Origin: Larix kaempferi
Lineage: Eukaryota > Streptophyta > Pinopsida > Pinales > Pinaceae
Assembly (NCBI GenBank): GCA_027924585.1
Contig: BSBM01000372.1
Location: 29,258,001 to 29,322,000, forward strand
DNA length: 64,000 nt
Reading direction: 5' to 3'
Shown: in pieces, positions 1 to 11,929 of the stretch
Numbering within the stretch: position 1 is the stretch's first letter
Layout: the number at the start of each line of letters is the position of its first letter
Program-made: the position numbers and the translations under genes
The notes under the pieces: generated by a model
The model's input: only the letters and a program-made list of their open reading frames with translations
Told to the model about the DNA's origin: nothing
Database searches by the model: none

Positions 1-325
1 GGGGGGAGGTCAAGGCCCCCCATACCTGGGGATGTGTGGGTGGAGTCCCCGCTACCAAGGCTTTGAAGGTAGAGCCCCCCAAGACAAAATATTATGGAAT
101 CTTCCAGTGCATTCATTTCCTTTTCGAACCCTTTAATGTATTATATAAAAGGGAATGACCCTTGACATTTTTGTACAAGAAAGCATTGTAAGTTCTTTGC
201 TGAGTAATAATGAAATTTGAAGCTTCCATTTCCTTGTGGTTTCACCTGTGCACAATAGGGTTTCCACGTAAATTTTATGTTCTATTATTATTGTTGTTTT
301 CTTATCTTTATACATATTTCTAACA
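1..325 (+). mobile_element. 3' part of a copia 5' LTR (copia-1)
   Basis: This stretch precedes a copia gag frame and ends in ...CTAACA at 325, the usual CA end of an LTR. A TATA-like motif TATATAAAA lies at 142-150, followed by an AT-rich leader, as in an LTR promoter. The first 110 bases are rich in G and C runs. The LTR start is not in the window or not recognisable. The sequence just after 325 (TCTGGTGTTGGAG) is where a primer-binding site should be but matches the initiator-Met type only weakly. Confidence 0.6.
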
Positions 326-2420
326 TCTGGTGTTGGAGTTGGGTTCTTTAAAAACTCGTTAACCTAGGATTTTCTGCAAGTGATATTTACAACAATGACA
401 TGACGTTTAACAAAGTTTGAGATTAATAAGTTTGATGGTGATAATGTCCCCCTTTGGAAGATGAAGGTTGCGGATTTGCTAGTTCAAAATGACCAAGCCC
501 TAGCCTTGAAAAAGATTACATAGAAAACTAGCAACATGACAGATAAGGAGTACCAAAAGTTGGAAATGAAGATGGTTTCTACAATTCGTCTTTGCTTAAC
601 AGGATCTATCCTGTTTAATGTTGCTGAAGAAAAGACTATGGAAATCCTTTAGGAGCAACTTGAGATGTTGTACGAGCTCAAATCGACAACAAATAAGGTT
701 TTCCTAAAAAAGCAACTCCACCATCTAAGGATGAAGGATGGTTCATCTATGGTATATCATTTGAACAAGTTTAATATCCTAATTAGTAAATCGATATCGC
801 TTAATGCAAAGACAGAGGATGAAGAAAGATAAATGATTTTACTCTGGTCTTTGTCAAGTATCTGGGATCATTTGGTGATGACAATCACATCTAATCACCA
901 GAAACTCTAAAATTTGATGATGTGGTAGTCACTTTCCTATGAGAATAAATGAGGCGAAAATCATCTTTGGAACCCTCTACATGTGAAGCCGTATCTGTGA
1001 GAGTTCGATTGTGAAAGGGGTCAACAAGGTAGATCACATACTAGATCTAAGTCTAGAGGATGCAAGCTAAAAGGGAAGTATTGGAATTGTGGGAAGCAAG
1101 GGCACTCGAGGAGGGATTGTTGGCATCTGAAAAAGGAAAAAAAGAATGAAAAGTAATATTAGCTATCAACTGCGGTCGGTACAAGAGATTCAAAAGAGAT
1201 GAAAACATGTGAGTCCTTTCATCTCAGTAAAAACAAATCTCTTTTATATTCTTAGGTTTTCGACTCAGGTGCATCTTTCCACATGTTTCCACATAGAGAC
1301 TAGCTTGTCAAATACTAACCCTATAGTAATGGGATGATTTACTTGGGTGATGGCCATCGTTTAGAAATTGTGGGAAGAGGGGACACTAAGATAAGGTTGG
1401 ATGATTGCATAGAGAGGAATCTATGTGATGTATGACATGTATCGAATCTATGAAAGAATTTTCTCTCAATCAAAATTATGGATAAGAGGGGGTATTATAC
1501 TACCTTTGGTGACAACAATTATAAAATTACCAAAGGATCCCTAGTGGTAGAAAAAGTGTAATCTTATGGGACCCTGTATAATTTTGGCAGTGATATAATG
1601 ACAAATGATGCAGCAACAACAAACTCAAGGAATGCTCTAAATGCATTGATTTTGTGGCATCAATGCCTTAGGCATATGAGTGAAGAATATTTGAAAATTA
1701 TACAATGCTTTCTAGGATTAAGTCTCGTAATTTAGACATGTGTGAGCATTGCATATTTTGTAAACATAAGAGAGTTCGGTTCTGCAAGGTCTGGTGAATG
1801 TTCTGAATTTTTGCAACTTATTCATTATGATATATTTGGACTAGTCCCCACTAAGTCTATAAATGGTGCTAGGTCTTTTCTAACTTTTATAGATGATTAC
1901 TCTAGAAGAGTGTGGGTGTATCTTCTGAAAAATAAGTCATAAACCTTTGAGAAATTTAAAGAATTCAAGGCATGAGTAGAGAAAAAATTGGGCAAGTTTG
2001 GTTTATGCCTTAGGTTAGATAATATAGGAGAGTATTGCTCCAAGGATTTTGATCAATTTTGTATGTAGGAAGGAATTAAGAACAAGAAGTCTGGTCCATA
2101 TACTCCACAACAAAATGGTGTAGCTAAGCGGATGAATCACACAATCATGGAACATGTAAGAATCATGCTCAACAAATTTGGGTTAGATAATGGATTATGG
2201 TCAGAGGTTGTTAATATAACTGCTTATCTTATTGACAAATAATCTATAGTTGTGTTAGATGGATAGATTCAAGAGGAGGTTTGTTGTGGTAAATCAGTTG
2301 ATTACTCTCATTTGTGTACCTTTGGTTGTGATGCATTTCCCATGCTCCCCAAAAAAGAGGTCGAAACTTGACTCGAAGTCAAAGAAATGTGTCTTTCTCA
2401 ACAATGATAATACAATAAAG

Positions 2421-2642
2421 GGGTATAGATTGTGGGACCTTATGGACCACAAGTTAAATGTTAGTTATGATGTTATATTTAATGAAAAATACATGCAAAG
2501 GAATGAGGTACAACAAAGACCTGAGATTGTACTTATTGAAGTATAAATCAGTGTAGACTAAAATTAAAGTGAAGCTTTTGATCAACATAAAGAGAAAGAA
2601 GTTCAACAACCACAACTCAAAGCATATACATGTCCCAAAGGA
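2421..2642 (+). repeat. Left copy of copia segment duplicated around the MITE
   Basis: This copia linker segment (ATGTTATATTTAATGAAAAA, GATTTGATCAACAT-like and CACAACTCAAA words) recurs at 3134-3354 on the other side of the inverted-repeat element. The copies differ at roughly one base in five or six by eye, so the duplication is old. Confidence 0.7.
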
Positions 2643-3126
2643 GGCATATATGGGGTTAAATATATATGATATGACCCCAAGAGGGCATATATGGGGATAA
2701 ATATATCTGTGATGAAGTAAATGTATATGTAATAGTGGTCGATCTAATTAAGGGGACTCATGTGCAATGAGCGCATAGGTATATATAGAGGTAATGTATT
2801 CATCGTTGAGGGAACATGTGAATTGTATGCATGAATGTCTTTGAGTATGGAGGAGGTTCTCCTATTCTTTAAGGATTTATTATGTAACTCATATCTCTTA
2901 TCTATCTTGTAGTTGTGATCCATGTTTACATTTCTTTACATGGTGTGTACTTTGTTATATTATGTTATCTTAAAGATTTGGTTCACAATACATTGCACAC
3001 AAGGCCCCTTCATTAGACCGACCACTATTGCATATGCATTTACTTCATTACATATATATTTAACCCCATACATGCACCCCTTGGGGTAATATCATATACA
3101 TTTAACCCCATATATGCCCCCTTGTG
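2636..3126. mobile_element. MITE-like element with ~135-bp terminal inverted repeats
   Basis: The left arm (about 2636-2772) and the reverse complement of the right arm (about 2990-3126) match closely over some 135 bases. Both contain GGCATATATGGGGTTAAAT, then a GATAT..ACCCCAAG segment, then GAAGTAAATG..TATG.AATAGTGGTCG. The roughly 215-base centre has no recognisable ORF. Size, AT-richness and long inverted ends fit a MITE or a fold-back DNA element; the superfamily cannot be told. No short target duplication is clear; instead about 220 bases of copia sequence are repeated on both sides. Confidence 0.7.
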
Positions 3127-3133
3127 CCATAAT

Positions 3134-3354
3134 AGGTATAAACTGAGATCTTACAGACCACAAGATAAATATTAGTTGGAATGTTATATTTAATGAAAAA
3201 TCCATACAAAGGAAGGAGGTACATCAAACACCTGAGATTGTACCTATTTGAGTGGAAATGAGCGTAGACGAAAATGAAAATGAAGATTTTGATCAACATG
3301 AATAGAAGCAAGTTCAAATGCCACAACTCAAAAGATCTACACGTCCCAAAAGGA
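3134..3354 (+). repeat. Right copy of copia segment duplicated around the MITE
   Basis: Counterpart of 2421-2642 in the same orientation. The copia reading continues from this copy into the RT region at 3360-3890, so this is the copy joined to the downstream half of the element. Confidence 0.7.
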
Positions 3355-3900
3355 ATCTAAGAAAGGTATTCTCTTAATTTACAGTCCTCTTTTGCTTTGC
3401 TAATTGATGATTGCGAACATAGTTCATTTCAGGAAGCTAGAGAATATGAGAATTTAGATAAATGGAGGAAAGACATGGACAAGGAAATGAAAGCACTACA
3501 CAAGAATGAAACATGGGAAATTTTGCATCTCCCACATGGGAAAAAGGATCTCCCACATGGGAAATAGGTTATTGGAAACAAGTGGGTGTACAAAGTAAAG
3601 ACAAATAATGATTGGTTATTGGAACGCTATAAATATTGCTTGGTGGCAAAAGTTTATGTGGGGAAGTCAGGTATAGAATTTGATGAAATCTTCTCTCCAA
3701 CTGTGAAGTTGACTACTATAAGAGTTCTACTTTCACTTTTCATAGCACATGATTTGGATATGGATCAACTTGATGTAAAAACTACTTTCTTGCATGGTGA
3801 TATCAAGGAAGATATGGATCAACCTAAGGGCTATAAAGAAAGAGACAAAGAGCATTTGGTTTTTACAGACTCAAGAAATCTCTATATGGATTGAAATAGG

Positions 3901-5196
3901 TGTCACACCCCTTGGTTAGAAGAACCTTTGGGTTCCCTCGTGACCAATTAGGAAGCCCATTGATTGGTGGTGCACTCGAAGACAGATGCGGGAGTGGGCG
4001 CTTTACCCCATTGGTAGGACCATCGTTAGGTTGGGAAACACAAATGAGTGGGAACCTTGCATGGCATTGCCAAAATGTTCCCACGTCCATGAGCACTTTC
4101 AACACAAGTGTGTTGTGTGGATCAAGAAAAAATCCAATTCATCAGAATGGTTGGTAGCCAGCTTGGGTTGGAATCATGGATGATGGGGGCATGAAGCCAC
4201 ACTTAGGCACTTTGGGGGCTTCGACAAAAGGAGCTCACACAACATGTGAGTCAACTCACCTTGGAAGTGGTAACAACCTTTGGCAAGGACGGACACTTAT
4301 ATATATGGGAGGTGTGGAGCTCCAAAGGGGAATTCAACAAGAGGCAAGAAGCGAGCTCGTTGGTCTTCATAGAGAGGGGTGAACCTCCTTAGGGAGGCAA
4401 CCAAGAAGGAGGGCATACTAAGTCTTGGCATAGGTGGGCGCAGGTCTAACATTGAAGTGACAGAATCCTAAGGAGTTAGGAGAGACACACTTTTGGGAAG
4501 CCTCGGTGAGGCACAACTTTGGGAAGAATCGGTGAGGTGCACTTCTTGAGGATTCTTGGAAGGAGACTTGGGTGAAGACACTTCGTCGGGAAGTTTGGTG
4601 TGACAAGAGATTCTACCAGTAAGACTAGTGCGACAAGCAAAGTGAGACTAGGTAGGTGGATTGTGTGGCATGTAGTGCGTGTTAGACAAAGGCTTGTTGG
4701 GAAGAATCTTTTGGGCATAGTTTTCTAAGAGATTTGGGCACAGGTAGATTTGGCAGGGTAGTGGTGGAGCGCTCCTTGCAGGGAGACTTGGCACGGGTGT
4801 TGTGTTGAGGTAGACTTGCGAATACGACAGTTTGATTAAGAATTCAGTTTGGATTGTGACTTGAGTTGTTTTCATTGAGGGCATACTCTCGGAGATTTTC
4901 CAGGTTGTGGTATCCTTCACTTGTTGTAACCAAGTTTCATTATATGATTATTTAGGCACACCCCATTGAGGTGTCACCAACATACTTGTGTCTTCTTTGT
5001 GTTTACTACATTGCCTTTGGTTGGGCATGTTTTGGGTAAATTCTAATCTAAGAAAATCACATGTGTAAGTCGAGAGGAATAGTTTTCCAGGACTCATGTT
5101 GGGATGGTCTCACTACTGGGAGTGGTTCCTGGGTAGTGTCGCATGATAGGGAGAAGAATGTGAACCCCTGATTTTTGAGTCCTACTCCTTAGCACA
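3901..5196 (+). mobile_element. Gypsy-type LTR (starts TGTCACACCCC)
   Basis: The boundary with copia-1 is abrupt at 3901, and the sequence starts TGTCACACCCC, a common start of plant gypsy LTRs. It ends at about 5196 in ...TAGCACA, and a primer-binding site similar to TGGTATCAGAGC follows at 5205. The LTR is about 1.3 kb. Small frames inside it are not gene-like. No matching second LTR was found in the window, so this is a partial element. Confidence 0.65.
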
Positions 5197-5204
5197 GTGA
5201 TATG

Positions 5205-5219
5205 TGGTATTAGAGCTGG
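5205..5219 (+). promoter_or_regulatory. Primer-binding site, initiator-Met tRNA type
   Basis: TGGTATTAGAGCTGG follows the LTR end after eight bases and differs by one base from the usual TGGTATCAGAGC primer site of plant LTR elements. It fixes the element as plus strand. Confidence 0.65.
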
Positions 5220-6540
5220 TTAGAAGTTCTCTTCACCACGAGCCGGTGAGAGGGAAAGTGGGGCGAATTGATAAGTGCATCAGGTATTTTGATAGTTCAC
5301 CCACATATTGGTGTGACCAAGTGAACTGGTGACAGATACTTGGGAAGACTGTCGAGAGCGTTGAAAATGTGTCGAGTTGAGTGTTGAAAGAAAAATGCAC
5401 TTGGCAGAAATGTTTCTAGCATGTAACATAATTGTGAAGTAGATTGTCAGGAGAAACTATGATAGTGCAATACCTGAAATATCAGGTAGATTGTCAAGGA
5501 AGACGAGTAGACTACTAAAATAAACATCGATAATGAGCTTCGATAGGGAGTGCGCCCGACACACAACAAAGGAGTGCTTGAAGCAAAACTGAGAGTTCCA
5601 CTGGGAATATGTCAGCATAGCCTTGGTAGGCTAGTCGCCCTAGTTACTGCCAGAAGACAGTTTTGGGGGAAGAGCACGAGGATGCAGCACGTCGAGAGAA
5701 GGAACTTGGTAATAGTGCACCCAGATAGTTGCAACAGGAAGGTGCTATCATAACACAGTGCGTCAAAAGAAGTGCACCCTAGAAAGGTGCACTTGACACA
5801 CATCCCAGAAGGGCACTCAACACATAATAGGGTCATTGGAACAAAAGTAGTAGCACATTAGGAAGTCTCACATAGACTACTAGGAGCAATATCAACATCA
5901 CACATAGTGGTGTGTTAGGAGAGGTGTTCTCAAGAAGGAGCGTGCACAGAATGAAGCATTGGGTGAGGTGTGTCGATAGAAGTGAGTCTGGCACACAACA
6001 CGCTTCGACAGGAAGTGAATCCGACATGCACTTAGCAGTGGTATGCCAAATACATAGCATAATTGGTAGAATTCCAAGAGACGTTGGAACATGGCATTAG
6101 TTGAGCGGGACTGGGTGCACACTTGACAAGACTATAGATTGCATACAGGGCATCAGATCGATAGATTGGGGCACTTCTTGTCATAGACTTGTGAAGTGGA
6201 AGAATTTGTAGCAGTTGGACATAGGTGGCTTAGCATGCTTAACTAAGAGGTGTTACCCTCTCCTTGGGAAAGACAATAGTAGCAGTGCCGAAGTGGGGAA
6301 CACTTGCTTGGGTGGATCAAGGTAGTTTGTTTCCTAGTGACGTGATGGATGCAATAAAGATTCATCCATGAAGTTGCGGATGTAGTGGAGTAGTTTTGTT
6401 GATATGTCTTGTGAAGGACATGGATTCTTTGGCTTGCTCATCTTTCTAGGAAGACTTTGGACATGGTACTGTGGATAGCAATTCGTGAGGACTTGTTGGA
6501 GTAGGTTTTGGACTTGTATAAGAAGTCGCGTGCCGAAGAT
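5220..6540 (+). mobile_element. Non-coding internal region of the 3901 gypsy element
   Basis: No gag or pol motif is recognisable. The sequence contains loosely repeated phrases such as GTGCGCCCGACACACAAC, GAGTCTGGCACACAACACG and GAATCCGACATGCACTTAG, roughly 400 bases apart or less. It reads like a degenerate or non-autonomous internal region. Short frames on both strands have no recognisable protein character. Confidence 0.4.
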
Positions 6541-7030
6541 GGATCATGTGACAGTTTAGTAATCAACCCAAAACCATTCATAAGGAAGAAGTTAGTTAGA
6601 AATTAGTTAGGAATGTTGTCCACTTTGTAATGGGCTCCGCCCATATCTTGAGTATAAATATGTAGTAGGTCTGAGGGTGGTAGGAAAAGGGAAAAAAGTG
6701 AGTATGTCTGTATAGAGAACCAACAGTAGTTATTTCTGTGTGAAATGTTGGTAGTTGAAGACTGAATATTAGTGCGCTCTGCGGAAGCTATGCAGAATCG
6801 TTCCAAAGTTAATGGAGAAACTTAGGTTGTAGTAATCTATGCTTATGTTCGATGTGATGAATATTTGTTTATGTTGCACATAATTAAGTTTCCATGCTAT
6901 TGTTACTTATGTTAACGTTGAATAATGATATGCTACATGTTAAATGAAGGAATAATGGATCTGTCGAATGTCTGATTCGCATCCCTTCAACACCATAGAA
7001 ACTTGGCTCCTGCAGTCCCGTCTGATACCT
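6541..7030 (+). mobile_element. LTR-like fragment with TATA box
   Basis: A TATAAATA box at 6653-6660 is followed by a leader with short AT-rich words, ending in a segment with GCATCCCTTCAACACC. The order (TATA box, roughly 350-base leader, CTCGGGTGAG-type segment) resembles the LTR at 21343-22151, although the sequences differ. No exact ends were found. It may be the other LTR of the element starting at 3901, much diverged, or a separate solo LTR. Confidence 0.35.
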
Positions 7031-8202
7031 CGGGTGAGATGATATTGAAATCAGATTAGCCTAGCAGTTAAGCACTTAAGCATGCAGTTGGGAACTGGGG
7101 GACGATAAAGCAAATGACATAAGTACTTTGTAAAAATAAGGTTAATGAGATAATTGAAAAAAATATGAACCAAACACATAAATATGCATGCACAAAATAA
7201 TAGGCAATATTTACCTTGGAAACCCTTTACCAAGAAAACATGGAAAGAAAAAGAAAAACACATAATAAGCATGCACATAATAAGAGTCGATATTTACCTT
7301 GGAAACCCTTTACCGAGAAAATCAACACCCAATATATATTTATTATTAACTTGGCCAATATTGCCAAGCCAACCAAACAACATGTTGCTTGAGGCTCTTT
7401 ACAATGGAGTTATTCAATCCTTTAAATATGCTTCATCACATCAAATACCATGGGTTACCCAATACCATGGACCTTCAAACCTCCAACAATAAACCCATTA
7501 ATGACCAAATACACATTAATATAATTACTATTTTATCAAGTCAAGGTTAACCCAACATTCCACCCTTTAAACTTGACTTGGGGTAAACCCCTACCCCTCT
7601 CAAATTTTATTAACAAGGTATCTAGGAATACAACATGCTCCCCATCATCTAATTCTATGTCTATACTTTACACCGGTGAACCATCAAACTAGCGGTATGC
7701 ATGTCTAAATAGATCTTACAGCCATATGCCCATTTACATATGTGATTAACTTAAAAATCCAAATAAATGCTTATACATGTATTCCAAGCATGTCATGCTA
7801 TGAAACATCAACATGTTTCATTGCAAGCATCCATCATGCTCCAGATACAAATAGACCAACCAAATACTTCTTTATCCTTACCCCACAATTTATTGTGCCA
7901 TTTACCATAGCTCATAATTAAATGCACCTCCATGGATCTCGACATTAGACAACTCTCGCTAGAGAGTATAGGCCTTATGAGCTTTGATACCAAATGTAAA
8001 GCTGAGCATACCGAGATAGCTAAAAAATATAAAGAAAACACATAAATATACATTCATATAATAATATCCAATATTTAGCATGTAAACCCAAAACCAGGAA
8101 AACTAGCCTTCAAAATATATCTTTCATTACCCTTGGCCAATCCAACCTTTTACAATGGATTTCTTCAAGCCTTTAAATATGATTCATCACATGTTAGTAA
8201 TA
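7031..8202 (-). mobile_element. Copia LTR scraps, minus strand
   Basis: A minus-strand primer site TGGTATCAAAGC lies at 7981-7992, directly followed on the plus strand by TGTAAAGC at 7995, an LTR end. The LTR piece 7995-8202 breaks off at the copia-2 integrase. Diverged pieces of the same LTR type (TATTTACCTTGGAAACCC, TTACAATGGA.TT.TTCAA) occur at 7205-7440, including a tandem copy at 7205-7225 and 7290-7310. No coding sequence is convincing. Confidence 0.5.
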
Positions 8203-8726
8203 CTACGCTATTCCACACTTGTTACATAATTCATCAAACTCATTTCCACAAAACTCTCCACCATCATCTATCCTTAGCACCTTTATTTTATTTTCTTTTT
8301 GGTTTTCTACAAGAGCTTCAAACTCTTTAAATTTACAAAAAACCTTAGATTTCTTATGGAGGAAACAAACCCATGTGTTCCTCGAGAAATTACCAAGGAT
8401 TGAAACATAATACATAGATTTACTAAGTGATGGAACATGAATAGGTCCAAACACATCACTATGTATTAAATATGAGATTCCTTTTACTCTTTTAGCACCA
8501 GATGGGAATGCCACATGATTTTGTTTACCATATATACAATGTTCACCTAAATTATGAAAAAATAATGAGCAATCAAACATACTTTTAACCATACATTTAC
8601 CATATAATGCTCAAAGGCTCTTCTCTCCAATATGTCACAGTCTTTGATGCCATAGCATTGTCTTCTCTACAGGGACGATAGGGATCATGTCTTATGCATT
8701 GTTTGTACAAAGTTCCAATTTGAACT
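8203..8726 (-). pseudogene. Copia-2 integrase, distal half (minus strand)
   Basis: Minus-strand translation gives GAG-pre-integrase and integrase motifs: HCIYGKQNHVAFPSG, LIHSDVFGPIHVPSLS, then FSRNTWVCFLHKKSKVF and IDDGGEFCGNEFDELC. These are the first two acidic positions of the copia integrase core. It breaks off near 8203 just before the expected PQQNGVAE motif. The proximal half of the same element lies beyond an inserted gypsy element at 15428-16980. Bases 8396-8726 are also present at 15428-15758. Confidence 0.8.
8396..8726. repeat. Left copy of a 331-bp duplication flanking a gypsy element
   Basis: This segment of copia integrase matches 15428-15758 over its whole length with the same length and about eight differences by eye. 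It ends exactly where the inserted element starts (TGTCACG at 8727). Confidence 0.9.
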
Positions 8727-9271
8727 TGTCACGTCTCCATCTCGGGTAAAAGCTTTTAATTATTTAATTTTGTCTATCTACATGACGACACTAATTAGAA
8801 GCCTAAACTATTTTCCCGCAATGTAACCAAGAGTGAAAAAGGGCATGGTGAACCACAAGGGGGAGAGTCTTAAAGTCGTAAACATCGTCGTAGTATTTGA
8901 CTTGGTTTTAGCTCTTAAATTTGAGTTAAGTTATTTTCATGTTTGGTATATTTTATTGGTATGCTTATGCTTATATATATATATATTTAAGTAGAGAAGC
9001 ATATATTTTTTGTAAGTAATAAGCCTGAACCCAATGCCAAACAATACTAAGGTGTGCACATTGTTTTAATTAAAATGTGTGTAATATAATGGCGAATAAC
9101 ATTAGTAACTTATGGCACATATTTTAGTTATGTGCTCATGCCTTTTGTAAAAGGTGCACCTATTTAATTACATGTTTTACTTTTATATGACTAAGTGGAA
9201 ATGCATACATTTAGTCTATATGCCTTAAGATGTATTAAGTAAATACATGTAGACGTATTAATTAATATGTG

Positions 9272-9274
9272 TAT

Positions 9275-9315
<41 letters not shown>
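9272..9315. repeat. (TA)n microsatellite
   Basis: An uninterrupted TA run of about 20 units. Shorter TA runs lie at about 8975-8990, 9340-9352 and 9460-9472, all inside the long LTR. Confidence 0.9.
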
Positions 9316-9316
<1 letters not shown>

Positions 9317-9591
9317 TTAATGTAATTATACATTTGCAATATATATATATATAAACACAATGTTATTGTACTTTGTTTTTAAAATTAATGTGGTTACCTT
9401 AAATTTTTTTTGTAATGTGCATTTATTTTAGGCTTGATTGTAATATAATTACCATTTGCAATATATATATATAAACACGATATTAAATTAAGTTGTTTTT
9501 AATTTTAATGCGTTTACCATCACTTTGTGTTGTGGATTATATTTCCTTTTATGATTGTGCTTTTGTGTATACGAGGGAAAATAAATTATGT

Positions 9592-10327
9592 ACACTTTCG
9601 ATGGAACTACTGTACACTTAATGAATGCCTTGAAGCTTGGTCTCGTTATGATGCTGGGTGTCCAGAACTCCCATATTTTATGATCCGGGAGGTATGGAAG
9701 GCTCGTGATTTTTATATTTTTGAGAATAGATTACCTTTTAAGGATGGGATATGTTTTAAAACCCTTGTTGCACATAAAGAATTTGTCTCGGTCCATTGCG
9801 CTATTTTTGATAAAGACAAACTGGATAGGAACCTTCGTCATGCCCCCCCTGTGCTGATATATCCCTGTGGATTCTTTGATGGGGCTGCTGTGAGCCGGTA
9901 TGGGGGGGGTGGTGCGGGCGCCATCATACACATTTCCATCGATGTCTCCATTCACATATGGCTGAACCTGGGCAATGGATCCAATACTAGGAGTGAGTTA
10001 TGTGCACTTTGGCTCTTATTGTTCTCGGCTCGGATGAGAAAGATCTCCTCTCTTGTAGTTTTTGGAGATTCTCTATCTACCATCACTTGGGCGAGAGGCA
10101 AGACATCACTCAATGTATTGCTTCTTAAACACTGGATGGACGCGGCTCGGATGCTTATCCAGAACTTTCAACATATACATTTTGAACATGTATACAAGGA
10201 GGCTAATATGGAGGCGGACTTTCTTTCTAAGAGGGCACTTAACTCACCGGTCGGGGTCATCATGTGGCAAGAATGGCGGGCTGATTTACTTATTACCCAG
10301 GGTTCTTATAATTTACATTGGACATGA
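9592..10327 (+). CDS. LINE ORF2 C-terminal fragment with RNase H domain
   Basis: The open frame runs without a stop to TGA at 10325-10327 and is 5'-truncated, so its natural start is missing; the frame upstream of 9592 is host sequence. The first part (TLNECLEAW, FMIREVWKARDF) is the linker after RT. From about 9860 follows an RVT_3-type RNase H: FFDGAAV, GGGGAGAIIH, NTRSELCALW, VVFGDSLSTI and NMEADFLSKRAL. All four acidic positions (D in FDGA, E in RSEL, D in FGDS, D in EADF) are kept. RNase H of plant LINEs removes RNA from the RNA-DNA hybrid during insertion. The intact frame suggests a fairly recent insertion. Similar LINE RNase H proteins are abundant in gymnosperm genomes. Confidence 0.88.
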
Positions 10328-10840
10328 TGTTTGTTGTTTTTGATTTTTGTCATTATATGTATTTGATGCCCCTATATTCGCAGGTGGATACTTATATGTT
10401 TTTTAGCTCTATGTGCAGATTCTTCCTAGAGGCTGACTCCAACTTCTTGTTGGACGTTTTTGTCATTCATCCTCTTCATTTTTGCAGCTCATATGACAGC
10501 CACTTATGGCTGCGGCTTGGTATTATATTTTGTTGGGCATTATGCGGTCTTTGGTTTTTTGATGCGATTGACTGTGTATGTGACCTTATATTTATATGTA
10601 TTTGGACACTTTGATATACTGGTGATTATTGGATCCGTTTCTCCTGCTGGAGGGATTCCTGTGATTATTATGTGGTCATATGGACATATTTATTTGGACT
10701 TTTCTGATGTTGTCGATGATACATCTGGCATGATGTGCACTCTCTGACAGGGTTTGTGAGAAGCATGTATATTTCTGACAGCTGGTATTATTTACTATTT
10801 CGTATATTAATAGTAAGTTAATTTTTTCTGTGAAAAAAAA
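9592..10840 (+). mobile_element. 5'-truncated LINE with 18-bp target duplication
   Basis: AGGGAAAATAAATTATGT occurs at 9574-9591 and again at 10841-10858, directly after an A run at 10833-10841. Between the copies lie the end of a LINE ORF2 (RNase H), a 500-base 3' UTR and the poly(A). This is the classic product of target-primed reverse transcription. The insertion lies inside the long gypsy LTR and is therefore younger than it. The first A of the duplication could belong to the poly(A), so 17 or 18 bases are duplicated. Confidence 0.93.
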
Positions 10841-10934
10841 AGGGAAAATAAATTATGTGATATATATATTTTAATATGTTTTTTATTTGGGAGATATATA
10901 TTATATCTTGACCTAGATTTTGGGGGCGCTCATC

Positions 10935-11600
10935 TTTTTGCAGCATTCACGCAGAGAAGCTTTGAAGTTCTGTATTCATTCATTTGTTTGGCAAAAACGT
11001 TTTAGTTGGGGATGTTGCCTGGAAATCGAAGCTTTGAAGCTCTCTATGCATCTATTGATTTGTTAAAAACGTTTTCTGAGATAGGCTGTGGGAGAACCAC
11101 ATTTTTTATTCTTTGTTTGATGGTTTTCTTTTGTTAAAAACGTTCTCTGAGACAAGCCGCCGTGGGAGAACCACGTTGTAGGTACTCTGTTTGAACCATT
11201 GAAGTTTTTAAAAACGTTTTAGAGCTGGATGTTGGCTAGAAACAGAGTTTAATCTCTGTAAGCAACCATTGAATCATTAAAAACGTTTTATGTGTTGGGG
11301 CTTGCCTAGAGATCGATTTGCAAACTCTATACTTCAATTTTGAATCATTAAAAATGTTTTATGTGTTGGGGCTTCCTTGGAGATCGATTTGCAAACTTTG
11401 TACTTCAGTTTTGAATCATTAAAAATGTTTTATGTGTTGGGGCTTGCCTGGAGATCGAGTTGCAAACTCTGTACTTTAGTTTTGAATCATTAAAAACGTT
11501 TTATGTGTTGGGGCTTGCCTGGAGATCGATTTGCAAACTCTGTACTTCAGTTTTGAATCATTAAAAATGTTTTATGCATTGGAGCTTGGCTGGAAGAGAT
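10935..11600 (+). repeat. 71-bp tandem repeat, about nine units
   Basis: The anchor AAAACGTTTT or AAAATGTTTT recurs with its centre near 10997, 11069, 11140, 11214, 11283, 11354, 11425, 11496 and 11567, that is every 69-74 bases and exactly 71 in the last five units. The last units share TTGAATCATTAAAAA and GGGGCTTGCCTGGAGATCGA. Earlier units are more diverged. The period is not a multiple of three and no coding frame persists. Confidence 0.92.
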
Positions 11601-11929
11601 TTTTTGCTGTGAGTTTTGAGTTATTTGTTTGCATTTTGGTTGCTGAAGGCAATCATGTCTGCATTGGAAATTATTATATATGTAATCTCCATTTGTATTA
11701 TATGCATGGTTGAATGTTGATTTTGTTTATATATTTACATATGAAGCTAGTGGAAATAGAAAATTATGTGTAATGTCAATAGCGTTGATTTGCTATGCAT
11801 TGACTAAGCTACCTTCCCATAACTAATGGTCGTATCATATTACATCCATGGGTTGTATGTCAAAGACATGGTTTGCATGATGAATATGTTTACATATGCA
11901 TTTATGATGCTTGTTCCAATTCCATGTTG

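Larger units (their letters stand above)
396..3900 (+). pseudogene. Decayed Ty1/copia gag-pol (copia-1), truncated in RT
   Basis: Several frames on the plus strand carry the copia polyprotein in order. Gag starts near 410 with a KFDGDNVPLWKMKV-like segment. A CCHC knuckle (C-WNC-GKQGHSRRDC) lies at about 1061-1125. Protease FDSGASFHM is near 1260. The pre-integrase LWHQCLRHM is near 1651. The integrase core has FIDDYSRRVWVYLL at 1885-1930 and QNGVAKRMNHTIMEHVR at about 2112. The RT N-terminus (WVYKVK..., DEIFSPTVK, MDQLDVKTTFLHGDI) is at 3580-3830. Many stops and frameshifts break it. It is cut at 3900, where another LTR begins, so the YVDD box, the rest of RT and RNase H are missing. In life such a polyprotein copies element RNA into DNA and integrates it; this copy cannot. 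A MITE-like insertion and a flanking duplication interrupt it between integrase and RT. Confidence 0.85.

Noticed and set aside
3901-7030. Complete element with both LTRs
   Set aside because: The sequence at 6541-7030 resembles an LTR in layout but does not match 3901-5196, and no target duplication was found.
10318-10747. Two overlapping hydrophobic frames of 95-98 codons after the LINE RNase H
   Set aside because: They lie in the 3' UTR of the LINE, overlap each other in different frames and have no family features; T-rich sequence explains their hydrophobic look.
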